A DNA stretch of 40,524 nt from an uncultured Candidatus Saccharibacteria bacterium (GTDB lineage Bacteria > Patescibacteriota > Saccharimonadia > Saccharimonadales > Saccharimonadaceae), in the NCBI GenBank assembly GCA_946530935.1, contig CAMNAJ010000004.1:1-40524 (forward strand). Reading direction: 5' to 3'. The stretch's first letter is position 1. The number at the start of each line of letters is the position of its first letter. A program made the translations under genes and the position numbers. Under the pieces are notes generated by a model, which was given only the letters and a program-made list of their open reading frames with translations, was not told where the DNA came from and made no database searches. Positions 1 to 9,581 of the stretch are shown here, in pieces.

Positions 1-2
1 CA

Positions 3-533
3 ATGGCCGGAAAAGAAGATTTAACTTTCGGCAACGGCGCAATTGTTCGTTGGTACCGTAATCCAAACTTTAATCCATATCAAAGCACAAAAGCCTTAAC
101 TGATAAAGTTTCTGGTAGCGTTTCCAATAGCGCCCCTTCCGGCGCACAATTACTATCCGACCATCACGTCACTTTCTATAGTGCCCTAGCATCTGAAAAC
201 GGTGGTTATGCCGGACGTAATGCAAATAGTAATTATAATAATGGCTATCTCGCACCAGGTCAGGCGGCTAGCAGCTATCTTCCATTTGGCACCGTTGTAT
301 ATGTTCAAACCCAGGCTACTGGTGAAGCAAGCTATGCACATGGTAAATATTTCTTAATTACTGATCGCGGCGCCGGCAAAATCGACGGCGATTACGATCT
401 CGATATCTTCCATGACGTAAATAATGCTTCAGAAAATAACTACGCGCCATACGGCTCATCATCTAATGCAAAAATATATAAAGTCGCCGAAGGCGTCTCG
501 TGGGAAACATTTAAGGCAAAATATGGCTGGTAA
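3..533 (+). CDS. 3D-domain (RlpA/MltA-like double-psi barrel) cell-wall protein, probably 5'-truncated by the window edge
   Basis: GTVVYVQ...FLITDRGAGKIDGDYDLDIFHD resembles the 3D domain; no signal peptide at the apparent start, so the N-terminus probably lies upstream of the window. Confidence 0.6.
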   Translation: MAGKEDLTFGNGAIVRWYRNPNFNPYQSTKALTDKVSGSVSNSAPSGAQLLSDHHVTFYSALASENGGYAGRNANSNYNNGYLAPGQAASSYLPFGTVVYVQTQATGEASYAHGKYFLITDRGAGKIDGDYDLDIFHDVNNASENNYAPYGSSSNAKIYKVAEGVSWETFKAKYGW

Positions 534-1455
534 AAAATCTCAATTTTTAAAAAACTTCACCAAACAACAAAAAATCACTTTTCTAATTGTTGGTATAATT
601 TTTGCAATCGTCGTTATTTATTCACTTATCACACTTTTTTCACGTATTGGTAAAGTTGCTACCACTATTCAGTTCGCACCATATACAGCAACGGTCACTA
701 TAAATGGTGAAAAAGTTGACAATAAAAGTACAAAATATCTAATCCCAGGCGAATATACCATAGTCGTAGAAGCAGAGCATTTCGAAACTTTCACGAACAC
801 CGTTACTATTTCAAAAGATTATCATTATATGGTTGGTATCCTTAATGCGGCTGATGACGAAGGCGCAAATTATCAATCAACTCATGCTTTCGAATTTGCC
901 GAAGTAGAAGGTCTTGTTGGTGTTGCCATGAACGCCGAAGGTGCCGTACGTAAGAAAAATCATCCAATTCTTAATTATTTACCGATTAATAATTCACTAT
1001 TTTCAATCAGTTACGAATATGACACAGATAATGTAACACCAATTATTTCCGTCAAAACAACAGCATTATACCTAGATGACGCAGTCGCTAAATTAAAAAC
1101 CCTAAAGAACGTCGATTTAACTTCCTATGAAATTGTCTTTAAAGTCCAGAATCCTTTTGCTATTTATGACGAAAAAATAACCGCAGATAAACCGATTGAC
1201 TGTGTCAAAAAATCATTCAACTTGCCTGAGAAATACGTTATCTCCGAAGGCCAAGATTTAACGGATAATTATTATCTTATTCAACTCTATATCGACGACT
1301 ATGATCTCGATTATAAATATTCACACTATAAAGTACTTCTCCACAAGGACGAAAATAATATGTGGAAAATCGTCACTTCTCCACAACCGCTTTTCACGCA
1401 AAAAAATACCCCAAATGTACCAAAAGAAATCCTCGATACGGCAAACAGTTTCTAG
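523..1455 (+). CDS. Membrane-anchored PEGA-domain-like protein
   Basis: In-frame ATG at 523 (MAGKKSQFLKNFTKQQKITFLIVGIIFAIVVIYSLI) overlaps the previous stop; one TM helix then a PEGA-like segment (ATVTINGEKVDNKSTKYLIPGEYTIVVEAEHFETF). The ORF-track start at 424 is too early. Confidence 0.6.
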   Translation: MAGKKSQFLKNFTKQQKITFLIVGIIFAIVVIYSLITLFSRIGKVATTIQFAPYTATVTINGEKVDNKSTKYLIPGEYTIVVEAEHFETFTNTVTISKDYHYMVGILNAADDEGANYQSTHAFEFAEVEGLVGVAMNAEGAVRKKNHPILNYLPINNSLFSISYEYDTDNVTPIISVKTTALYLDDAVAKLKTLKNVDLTSYEIVFKVQNPFAIYDEKITADKPIDCVKKSFNLPEKYVISEGQDLTDNYYLIQLYIDDYDLDYKYSHYKVLLHKDENNMWKIVTSPQPLFTQKNTPNVPKEILDTANSF

Positions 1456-2471
1456 AGTATTTTACTAATATCTAAATCAGCCGGCGCTGCCGTACTAGTA
1501 ATAATCATCTGATAATCTTTAAAATTTTCTACTAAATGTTTTTGTCGCGCGTTATCTAGCTCGGAGAATATATCATCTAACAAAACTACCGGCGCATATC
1601 CGGTTTCTTTCTCTAATATTCGCGCCTCAATAAATTTAAGCGCCAAAATCATACTACGAATCTCACCGCGCGACGCTGATCCATCAGCTTTTTTATCATT
1701 AAATACAAATTCAAAATCATCTCGATGAATCCCGAATGACGTATACCCAAATAACTTATCGCGCTCATAATTTTGTTCCAGAATCGCTAAGTATTTATTC
1801 TCATCACAAATTTCACCTAAATACCGCAAACTACATTTATCGGAATTTTTTGCAATATTGCGGTAAGTATCCGTCAGAGATTCATTAATTTTTTCAAGAT
1901 ATTTTTGTCGTGCATTAATTATCTCCACTCCATAATTTGCGCACATTACGTTCCAAGAGAACAAATCATCGACATTTATCTCTTCATTTTTCAACAAATC
2001 ATTTCTTTGTTTCAAAGCTTTATTATATTTACCAAGCGCTAACGCATAATGACTATCCATCTGTTTAAATAATTCATCAAAATAGTCACGCCTTCGTGCC
2101 GGCGATGAACCGACTAAATACAAATCGTCTGGCTCAAATAGCACGACAGGATATTTGTCTTTCTTTGGTAAACGTAAACTTTTACGGTTATCAATTTCAA
2201 AGCTTTTCTTTCTCCCGTCAAATCGAATAATTATATCGCGCGCATCCGCCAAAGTAACTTCGACGCGATAAAAATCCGCATCACGCTTCATTATATCTTT
2301 ATCCACACCCTTAAAAGATTTTCCACGTAAAGCTAAATAGACTGCTTCCAAAATTGAAGTTTTTCCGCTACCATTTTCCCCAACAATTAATGAAGTTGCA
2401 CGATTACAATCTAGTTCAAATTCATCATAACAGCGAAAATTTCGTAAATTAACTTTCTTAACAATATTCAT
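1452..2471 (-). CDS. recF: DNA replication and repair protein RecF
   Basis: Walker A GENGSGKTSILEAVYLALRGKSF, RDYFDELF, VVLLDDIFSELD; adjacent to dnaN. Confidence 0.95.
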   Translation of the reverse strand: MNIVKKVNLRNFRCYDEFELDCNRATSLIVGENGSGKTSILEAVYLALRGKSFKGVDKDIMKRDADFYRVEVTLADARDIIIRFDGRKKSFEIDNRKSLRLPKKDKYPVVLFEPDDLYLVGSSPARRRDYFDELFKQMDSHYALALGKYNKALKQRNDLLKNEEINVDDLFSWNVMCANYGVEIINARQKYLEKINESLTDTYRNIAKNSDKCSLRYLGEICDENKYLAILEQNYERDKLFGYTSFGIHRDDFEFVFNDKKADGSASRGEIRSMILALKFIEARILEKETGYAPVVLLDDIFSELDNARQKHLVENFKDYQMIITSTAAPADLDISKIL

Positions 2472-3577
2472 TAACTCTTCAAAGGCATAATAATATGCGT
2501 GTATTCATCACTTTTTTCGTTCTTAATCACGACTGGTGCTAACTTACCAGAAAAACTAAAACGAATCTTATTTTCCGTCGTTGCATTAATCGCATCTAAC
2601 AAATAACGAGAATTTAACACTACCTTACCATCTTCCGGCACCTCAACCTCAATATCTGAAGAGTTTTCACCGATCTCGCTCGCTACGGCATAAATCGAGA
2701 AAGTACCAGTATCGGTCTTAGCTTCACAAACCACTGAACCGCCAGATTCGCGCGCAAATAATGCTGCAACTTTTGTCATTCTTAAAACTTCAGATTTATC
2801 CAATACTAATGTCGCCTTAGAATCCTTCGGAATCAATTGACGATAATCTGGGAAACTTGCATCTATTAACTTGGACGTAATTTCGACTTCACCCATGCGG
2901 AAGCGAATCTGTTCATCGGTTACTAAGACTTCAACATGTTCCATGTTATCCGAAAGACTACTTAAAACTTCACGTAGTGCAGAAGTAGGAATAATTGCCT
3001 TTACTTCGCTTTTAACTTTATCCACAAACTTTCGATCAGCTAAACGATAACCGTCGGTCGCTGCAATATATAAAGCACCATCAAAAGTATTAAAGTAAAC
3101 ACCGGTAAGAGCAGGGCGCGTCGTATCATTACTAGCCGCAATTATAACTTCGCTGACTGCTTCTTTAAACATATCCACATCTATACTGAATTTAACTGCG
3201 GTCTTTTCATCTATTTCTGGCAATTCCGGAAAATCATCCGCTAAAATACCGTTAATTGTAGATTTATATTTGCCAGCCGAAATAGTCAACTTGTCACCAT
3301 TAGCTTTTAATTTAACCGTTTCATCAGCTGGTAAATTACTAACAAATTCAGCAATTAGTTTTGCGGGTACTGTAATAGTGCCATTTGTTTTAGCTTCCGC
3401 ATTTACATACTCAACCGTTGCTAACTCTAAGTTTGTAGCAGTTAATGTTAGTTGTTTTTCTTCAGCTCTTAACAGGACATTACTTAAAATTGGCAACCCG
3501 GCACGTGTGCTTGCTGCAACCCGACTCACAACATTCAAAGCTTTACTTAGTCGTTTTTGTAAAACTTCAATCTCCAT
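2471..3577 (-). CDS. dnaN: DNA polymerase III beta subunit (sliding clamp)
   Basis: MEIEVLQKRLSKALNVVSRVAASRAGLPILSNVLL-type N-terminus, FPDYRQLIP, C-terminal HIIMPLKS; RBS aggagg upstream. Confidence 0.96.
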   Translation of the reverse strand: MEIEVLQKRLSKALNVVSRVAASTRAGLPILSNVLLRAEEKQLTLTATNLELATVEYVNAEAKTNGTITVPAKLIAEFVSNLPADETVKLKANGDKLTISAGKYKSTINGILADDFPELPEIDEKTAVKFSIDVDMFKEAVSEVIIAASNDTTRPALTGVYFNTFDGALYIAATDGYRLADRKFVDKVKSEVKAIIPTSALREVLSSLSDNMEHVEVLVTDEQIRFRMGEVEITSKLIDASFPDYRQLIPKDSKATLVLDKSEVLRMTKVAALFARESGGSVVCEAKTDTGTFSIYAVASEIGENSSDIEVEVPEDGKVVLNSRYLLDAINATTENKIRFSFSGKLAPVVIKNEKSDEYTHIIMPLKS

Positions 3578-3868
3578 ATTTCCTCCATTTAGTTGCTTTA
3601 TTTTTTTATATATAAATAATTTAGTAGTAGTTATAGTAGTTCTACGTGGAAAACGTGGAAAACTCTTTCTCTAACAGATATAAAATGTGCAATTTTCTCG
3701 TGTAAAATCCAGGTGAATAATTTATGTAAAACTCGTGTAAAACTGTAGTTTCTCACAATTCGGCTTGTTAATTTACTTTCATCTTTCCACAATTGGGATT
3801 TATTCACATTTTTTGTCCACCGATTTTTCACTTGCTTTTCTACAGACTTATTCACGGCTTTTTCCACA
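3578..3868. promoter_or_regulatory. oriC: Putative oriC (dnaN-dnaA intergenic) with DnaA-box-like motifs, DnaA-trio-like element and AT-rich region
   Basis: TTATTCACA 3800-3808, TTATTCACG 3848-3856, TTTTCCACA 3860-3868, tandem CGTGGAAAA 3645-3653 and 3654-3662, CGTGTAAAA 3699-3707 and 3734-3742; TAGTAGTAGTTATAGTAG 3622-3639; AT-rich 3596-3621. Confidence 0.8.
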
Positions 3869-5278
3869 TCAATTCGAATAAATTTTTTCTCTCAACTCTG
3901 TAATCTGCTCACGCAATCTGAAATCATTTTTTAATGAAGTCTTAACAACTTTTATGCCATGCATAATAGTGGTGTGATCTTTATTGAACTCATTTCCTAT
4001 TCTGACGGTACTTAATCCGAGTTCTTCATTCATTAAATACATCGCAATTTGGCGTGCATTTTTAATATTCTTCGTTCGTTTTGTGCCATAGAGATCTTTA
4101 GATGTTAAATCATAATATTTAGCAACCTTATCGACAACTTGCTTAGGTGAAGCATTGCGCCTTTTTGTGGCAATAATATTCTGACTTGCGATACCATCAT
4201 CTTCATCGATTAATTCTGATGGCTTAACTCCGCGTAATTCAGCGAGTGCGAGAAATCTGTTTAGTTCGCCTTCTAGATCGCGAATATTAGTACGGATATT
4301 ATCGGCTAGATATTCTACAGTCTTATCGTCGATTTCTGCACCTAACATTTCCGCTTTCATTTTTAGAATTGCGCAACGTACTTCAAAGTCTGGCATCTGA
4401 ATATCTATTGGAATACCAGTCATTAAGCGGGACGCTAAACGCGCATCTACCGTGGCGATTTGATTTGGTAGGCGGTCACTACTGACAATAATCTGTTTAT
4501 TGGCGTTATGTAACTCATTGAAAGTATGGAAAAATTCTTCCTGTGATTTTTCCTTACCGACAATGTATTGAAAATCATCTACAATTAGGACATCTACGTG
4601 ACGATATTTCTCGGCAAAACCTTCAATCTTTTTACGCATTGCTTCAACGAACTCATGATAGAACTGTTCAATCGTAACGTATAAAACTTTTTTCTCTGGA
4701 TAGCGTTCATGAATTTCATTGCCGATTGCTTGGATTAAGTGTGTCTTACCTAAACCGGACCCACCATATATAAAATATGGATTATAGCGTTCACCTGGAT
4801 GCTCTATGACAGCATGAGCCGCGCTAACTGCGAGGTCATTATTACTACCAATTACGTAATTATCAAAACGATACTTCGGATTAAGCCCGGTATTACTTGT
4901 AGAAAAACGTGTTTTTCCGCCATAAGTTATCGTCGTTGAGCTTGTTTCGTGTTTTGACGGTGTTGAGCTGATAGATTTTGGTAAATTTTCTGGCAATACC
5001 TCGATCGCTCGGCGCGCAATCGCCTTTTTTCTCGCATCTACTTCGGAAATTATGATTTTAATTTCATTATATTTAATATGATTCGCTTCAAGTGCGCCTT
5101 CTACGGCCGAGAGATATTTCTTTTCTATAGAATTTTTGATCATGGAGTTTGGCACAGAAATTGTGATCACTCCATCTTCATTTGATACGAGGTTGAAGTT
5201 TCTGAAGTAAACATTAAAAGCCATCTCTGAGACATTATTACTAATCTCATCCAAGACGCTTTGCCATTCGTTTGGCAT
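3869..5278 (-). CDS. dnaA: Chromosomal replication initiator DnaA
   Basis: NPYFIYGGSGLGKTHLIQAIGNE, VLIVDDFQYI, C-terminal NARQIAMYLMNEELGLSTVRIGNEFNKDHTTIMHGI; RBS aaggagg. Confidence 0.97.
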   Translation of the reverse strand: MPNEWQSVLDEISNNVSEMAFNVYFRNFNLVSNEDGVITISVPNSMIKNSIEKKYLSAVEGALEANHIKYNEIKIIISEVDARKKAIARRAIEVLPENLPKSISSTPSKHETSSTTITYGGKTRFSTSNTGLNPKYRFDNYVIGSNNDLAVSAAHAVIEHPGERYNPYFIYGGSGLGKTHLIQAIGNEIHERYPEKKVLYVTIEQFYHEFVEAMRKKIEGFAEKYRHVDVLIVDDFQYIVGKEKSQEEFFHTFNELHNANKQIIVSSDRLPNQIATVDARLASRLMTGIPIDIQMPDFEVRCAILKMKAEMLGAEIDDKTVEYLADNIRTNIRDLEGELNRFLALAELRGVKPSELIDEDDGIASQNIIATKRRNASPKQVVDKVAKYYDLTSKDLYGTKRTKNIKNARQIAMYLMNEELGLSTVRIGNEFNKDHTTIMHGIKVVKTSLKNDFRLREQITELREKIYSN

Positions 5279-5502
5279 TTCAACCTCCTTTCCTTCTTCT
5301 TATTATACGACTTTTCCACAGTTTTTACAGATTAAAATATCATTATTTAATATTTTTTGTGTATAACAGATAGAAGTTTTCCACAGAAGAGCAACTCAAA
5401 GATATGAGGTATGTGGAAAAACCATTGAAGAAAGTGTAAAAAACTGATATAATCAACAATAATTACACGATAAAACAATTATTAAAAAGTAGGATATTAT
5501 TT
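5279..5502. promoter_or_regulatory. dnaA/rpmH divergent intergenic region with DnaA-box-like motifs
   Basis: TGTGTATAA (revcomp TTATACACA) 5358-5366; TTTTCCACA 5312-5320 and 5377-5385; TGTGGAAAA 5412-5420; extended -10 TGATATAAT ending at 5453 for rpmH. Confidence 0.65.
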
Positions 5503-5640
5503 ATGCCAAAACGTACATATCAGCCACACAAGCGTCAACGCAAAGTTGAGCACGGCTTCCGCAAACGCAATAGTTCCGTTAATGGCCGCAAAGTTCTTGC
5601 TCGCCGTCGCATTAAAGGTCGCGCTCGCTTAACGGCTTAA
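5503..5640 (+). CDS. rpmH: Ribosomal protein L34 (bL34), below the ORF-track size cutoff
   Basis: Translates to [45 protein letters not shown]; immediately before rnpA. Confidence 0.96.
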   Translation: MPKRTYQPHKRQRKVEHGFRKRNSSVNGRKVLARRRIKGRARLTA

Positions 5641-5646
5641 AGCTTA

Positions 5647-5988
5647 ATGATTTCGAGAAAATATCGTTTTCATTCGCGCGGGGGAGTGCGCTATACCTAT
5701 AAAAATGGTCAAACAATCAGAGAGTCTAAAATCTCTCTGGTTTTTGCATCTAACTCTCGAAATAAACAACGTTACGCCGTCGTCGTTAGTAAAAAAGTTC
5801 TTAAATCAGCCGTTGGACGAAACCGTATTCGTCGCCGCGTTTATGAGGTTATTCGCGAACAATTACCAAAGATTACGAAACCGGTTGATTGTATTTTTGT
5901 AGTTTATTCCAAAGAAGTCGCCACTATAGATTACAAAGAGTTGCGTTCTCTAATTGTTAATTTACTTAAAGAGGCAAGTATCTTATAA
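5647..5988 (+). CDS. rnpA: Ribonuclease P protein component
   Basis: RYAVVVSKKVLKSAVGRNRIRRRVYEVIRE signature; rpmH-rnpA-yidC synteny. Confidence 0.93.
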   Translation: MISRKYRFHSRGGVRYTYKNGQTIRESKISLVFASNSRNKQRYAVVVSKKVLKSAVGRNRIRRRVYEVIREQLPKITKPVDCIFVVYSKEVATIDYKELRSLIVNLLKEASIL

Positions 5989-6019
5989 TTAAAGATACGA
6001 ATTTGTGTGAAGGGAGTTT

Positions 6020-7135
6020 ATGTTTGAATTAATTGATATGATTATCGTTCGCCCGATCGTCAATATTCTTTTTGTGACTTATAACTTCGTTGGCGACTTT
6101 GGTCTTGCAATTATTATCTTCACGATCGTTGTCAAACTTGCTACCTGGCCACTCATGAAAAAACAACTTCGCCAGACAAGGATTATGCGCGAAATTCAGC
6201 CAGAGCTTGCTGAGATTAAAAAGAATTGTAACGGAAATAAGCAACTTGAATCAATCCAGATGATGGATTTATATAAGCGTAAAAATATCAAGCCATTCCG
6301 CTCGATGTTGACGCTTTTTATTCAGCTTCCAATCTTTATCGCCTTATTTACCGCTATTAACGTTACTGTTACTCCTACCACACAAGAACTTAGTGGTCGC
6401 GAATATAATGTCGAGCATTCCGCCTATTCATTTGTTGAGCCATTAGATAAGGTTCATGAAGTGATCGAACTTCAGACCAAATATTTTGAGCAACAAAGAA
6501 ATGATAAAGAGAATGCCACTTATGAATTTGAGCCAAAACTATTTGGTGTAGTTGATCTCTCTGTCCGCCCAGGTTTTAGTAATGTTAGTCAGATTATTAT
6601 TCTCGTCTTTGCCTTAATGTCTGCCGCATTGCAATTTGTTATTTCTCGCCAGAATGATCCAAGTCGTCAAAAGAATGGCAAACGTCGTACGATGAAAGAT
6701 CTTATGCGTGAAGCCGCTGACGGTAAAGAGGCTAGCCAAGAAGATATCAGTGCTGTTGCTCAGGGGCAGATGACATTTATGATGCCACTCATGATGTTGT
6801 TTATTATGATTAATCTTCCTGGCGCAGTAGTCTTCTATTATATGCTTACAAACGCGATCTCTGCGATTCAGCAAAAGATTATTCTTAGTCGCAACTATAC
6901 TGAAATGGAAGCTGCAGCCGATAAAAAGATCCTAAAAGAGCTTAAGAGTGACGAAAAAATCATTAAAGCCCAAGAAGCTGAAATTGTAGAAAAAGACGCT
7001 GAGATCGCCAAAAAAGACGCTCAAATTACAAAAATTAAATCGACATCACATTTCAATAATAAAAATAAAAACAAAAAGGACAAAAATGTCCACATCACTC
7101 GTATCTCGGCTTCTGATAAAAAGAAAAGGAGATAA
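6020..7135 (+). CDS. yidC: YidC/Oxa1 membrane protein insertase
   Basis: DFGLAIIIFTIVVKLATWPLMKKQLRQTRIMREIQPELAEI; multiple TMs; coiled and Lys-rich C-terminal tail. Confidence 0.93.
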   Translation: MFELIDMIIVRPIVNILFVTYNFVGDFGLAIIIFTIVVKLATWPLMKKQLRQTRIMREIQPELAEIKKNCNGNKQLESIQMMDLYKRKNIKPFRSMLTLFIQLPIFIALFTAINVTVTPTTQELSGREYNVEHSAYSFVEPLDKVHEVIELQTKYFEQQRNDKENATYEFEPKLFGVVDLSVRPGFSNVSQIIILVFALMSAALQFVISRQNDPSRQKNGKRRTMKDLMREAADGKEASQEDISAVAQGQMTFMMPLMMLFIMINLPGAVVFYYMLTNAISAIQQKIILSRNYTEMEAAADKKILKELKSDEKIIKAQEAEIVEKDAEIAKKDAQITKIKSTSHFNNKNKNKKDKNVHITRISASDKKKRR

Positions 7136-7140
7136 TATCA

Positions 7141-7602
7141 ATGAATACAGATGAATCAATTCGTTTCGCAACGAAATATCTCGAAGACCTCTTATCATTC
7201 TTCGGTATCAATGTTGCTGTATATTCAACTATTGAGGATGATGTGATTCAACTTTCGATTCCATCAACCAGTATGAACTCGCTTTTAATTGGTAAAAATG
7301 CCAATAATCTTCGTGCTTTACAGCATATTGTTATGATGACTCTTCAGGCTCGTAACGCTGAAGTTACCCGTGTAAATATTGATATCGCTGATTACAAACG
7401 TCAGCGTGCGGACAAGATTGAACATCAAGCAGAGAAGTGGATTGATGAGGTTCGCCGCACCGGTAAAGAAAAAATTCTTGATCTTAACGCCGCTGATCGT
7501 CGCACGGTCCACCGCTATGCCAGTGATTATTCGGACATTGAGACTTTTAGTACTGGTGAAGGTCGTGAGCGTCGCCTCCATATTACTAAAAAAGCAGAGT
7601 AG
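7141..7602 (+). CDS. jag: KH/R3H RNA-binding protein Jag (KhpB)
   Basis: LIGKNANNLRALQHIVMMT (KH) and MNAADRRTVHRYASDYSDIETFSTGEGRERRLHI-like R3H; downstream of yidC. Confidence 0.9.
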   Translation: MNTDESIRFATKYLEDLLSFFGINVAVYSTIEDDVIQLSIPSTSMNSLLIGKNANNLRALQHIVMMTLQARNAEVTRVNIDIADYKRQRADKIEHQAEKWIDEVRRTGKEKILDLNAADRRTVHRYASDYSDIETFSTGEGRERRLHITKKAE

Positions 7603-7620
7603 TGCAAAAAATACAAAGAG

Positions 7621-7647
7621 TCACCCGTTAAGCGGGTGATTTTTTTA
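7621..7647 (+). terminator. Rho-independent terminator after jag
   Basis: TCACCCG-ttaag-CGGGTGA followed by TTTTTTTA. Confidence 0.9.
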
Positions 7648-7763
7648 TCTGTTAGTTTTACAAAATAAAATAATTATGTTTTAACTTTTCCACATGGTGA
7701 AAAAGTATTATAATAAAAATATAATTAGTCAAGTAAGCTTTGTTCGGTTAATAATAATGGACG

Positions 7764-7792
7764 AAAAAACACCCCCCTAAACAGGAGGTGTT
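7764..7792 (-). terminator. Rho-independent terminator of the minus-strand LCP operon
   Basis: Minus strand: AACACCTCC...GGGGGGTGTT followed by TTTT. Confidence 0.75.
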
Positions 7793-7811
7793 AATTGGTG
7801 TCTTATGGAGA

Positions 7812-9581
7812 TTAATTCGATTTATAACCGCCACCGATAATCACGATGAAGTCGCAATCGTAACTAGATAATGATTCTGGCACTGATCCTTCAATATCAA
7901 CACCGTAGCGTTCTTTGAGGGCTGCTTCAGTCTTTGGTTTATCATTTGCTACCTTAAATACTTTTACACCATCAAATCCACTCACATCGGCTGGTGCATT
8001 ACTGGTACTCTTAACTGAAAAGCCCTTATCTTCAAGAGATGTCTTTTCGTTTGCGGCTACACCATAGGCTGAGGTGCCGTTTAATACGACAATCTGTGCA
8101 TCCTCACCCTCGTATGAATTGCTTAGCTTCTTTTTAATGTAAGCATGAATCTTAGAATAGTTACCAACTCCTGCAACCGGTAATACATATGAAATACCGT
8201 TAATCATGCCGGTTGTAAGTAGCGGGGAAGCGCCATCTGTTGGACTAACCAGTGAAATGGATTCGAGTGATTGCATATCCATATTATTAGCAGTCTTAAG
8301 TAGTGTCTTCATCTCGGTATCCTGAAAATCAGTACGCACATTGTCGCCGACTGCTTGAAGAATACCGAATGCCGCATTCCAGTCGGAAGTAAGATTAATT
8401 TGTTTAGCTTTCTTTACGACTGCTTCGATAATGCGCTGCTGGAAATATTCACGGCTAAAGTTGCCGCCAGAAGCACCATAACCACCATGTCCATTACGTG
8501 TACGGGCGACTGCGAGTGCCCATTCACCGGTTAGATGTGTTACCTCGCCATTTTTGTAGGCATAAAAACACTTACGACCGTAACAATCAGATAGGCCGCG
8601 CTTGTCGGTAGTTTTGATAGTAACTTCATCGCCATCCCAAGTTTGATCGCCATAAGTAAACACCACATCAATGCCGCCGATTGCATCGACTACTTGGATT
8701 AAGGCCTGCCAGTTAAGATGTATGAAATACTGAATATCGACACCTAACACTTCTTCGAAGGCTTCTTCGAGCTTTTCTGCACCTAATTTTTCATATTTTT
8801 GCTTAGTCTCAGTATCGCTATTTTTCTTAACATTATTATATTGACACCAGAAAACCTCATTAATCTTACTTGTAGAGGTGCAAGTTCTTGATTTTAAATC
8901 GCGCGGTAGGCTTACTGCTTTTGCGTCGCCGCTATCTTGGTCGAAGCTGATCATCATCATGGAGTCGGTTAAATATCCACCCGCATAATTTGGGTCGTCC
9001 ATACTATAACCTTCAGTACCGAAGATTAATACATTCGTGCGACCATTCTCGTCTTTCTTTAGTGGTGTATCTGGAGCAAGCAGAGCACTCAAAATGTTGC
9101 CACCATTAACTTGTGAATAAATACCATTAAGCTTTAGATAAGCAAATACGCCAACACCAATAATCGCTAAAATAATAGTAATAACAATCCAACGTACGAT
9201 ATGGCGTTTCTTTTTTGGTTTATCTTTTTTGGTTTTCTTCTTAGATTTTTTAAACCAACCCTTACCTTTTTCTTCTTGGGAAATTTCAACTAAGTCTGTC
9301 GGATCTACGTCTTTCACTTCTGCCAAATACTCCTTAACAGCTAACTCTTCGGCACTTTCAACTTTTTTTGGCTGAAGTTTTAGTTCTTCTTGTCTCTTAA
9401 GAGTCGCGCGGTTTGCCTTTTTATTAGTATCGATTCCAATCTGGCGGCGTGTTGCCGGTTTTGTGATTGGTTTCTTTGCGGTTTTAATACTAGTTGTGCG
9501 ACCCTTTGTAACAGTTCGTTTCGCGACGGAAGAACTAGTTGTTCTTCTCTGTAGGCCGTCAATTGATCGATTGTTACTCAT
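7812..9581 (-). CDS. LytR-CpsA-Psr (LCP) family protein with LytR_C-like C-terminal domain
   Basis: Basic cytosolic N-terminus, one TM, MMMISFDQDSGDAKAVSLPRDLK, INEVF, GGIDVVF, FSREYFQQRII, C-terminal IVVLNGTSAYGVAANEKTSLEDKGF. Confidence 0.9.
   Translation of the reverse strand: MSNNRSIDGLQRRTTSSSVAKRTVTKGRTTSIKTAKKPITKPATRRQIGIDTNKKANRATLKRQEELKLQPKKVESAEELAVKEYLAEVKDVDPTDLVEISQEEKGKGWFKKSKKKTKKDKPKKKRHIVRWIVITIILAIIGVGVFAYLKLNGIYSQVNGGNILSALLAPDTPLKKDENGRTNVLIFGTEGYSMDDPNYAGGYLTDSMMMISFDQDSGDAKAVSLPRDLKSRTCTSTSKINEVFWCQYNNVKKNSDTETKQKYEKLGAEKLEEAFEEVLGVDIQYFIHLNWQALIQVVDAIGGIDVVFTYGDQTWDGDEVTIKTTDKRGLSDCYGRKCFYAYKNGEVTHLTGEWALAVARTRNGHGGYGASGGNFSREYFQQRIIEAVVKKAKQINLTSDWNAAFGILQAVGDNVRTDFQDTEMKTLLKTANNMDMQSLESISLVSPTDGASPLLTTGMINGISYVLPVAGVGNYSKIHAYIKKKLSNSYEGEDAQIVVLNGTSAYGVAANEKTSLEDKGFSVKSTSNAPADVSGFDGVKVFKVANDKPKTEAALKERYGVDIEGSVPESLSSYDCDFIVIIGGGYKSN

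Noticed and set aside
3270-3867. ORFs 3270..3674 (+) and 3631..3867 (-) across the dnaN/dnaA gap
   Set aside because: One is antisense to dnaN, the other runs through the DnaA-box-rich region; compositions reflect repeats of TTTTCCAC-type motifs, no RBS or recognisable domain.
7757-7780. Tiny ORF MDEKTPP* and an AGGAGGTG-N7-GTG mini-ORF near 7798
   Set aside because: Both sit in the minus-strand terminator hairpin; lengths of 5-7 codons are not supportable as genes.
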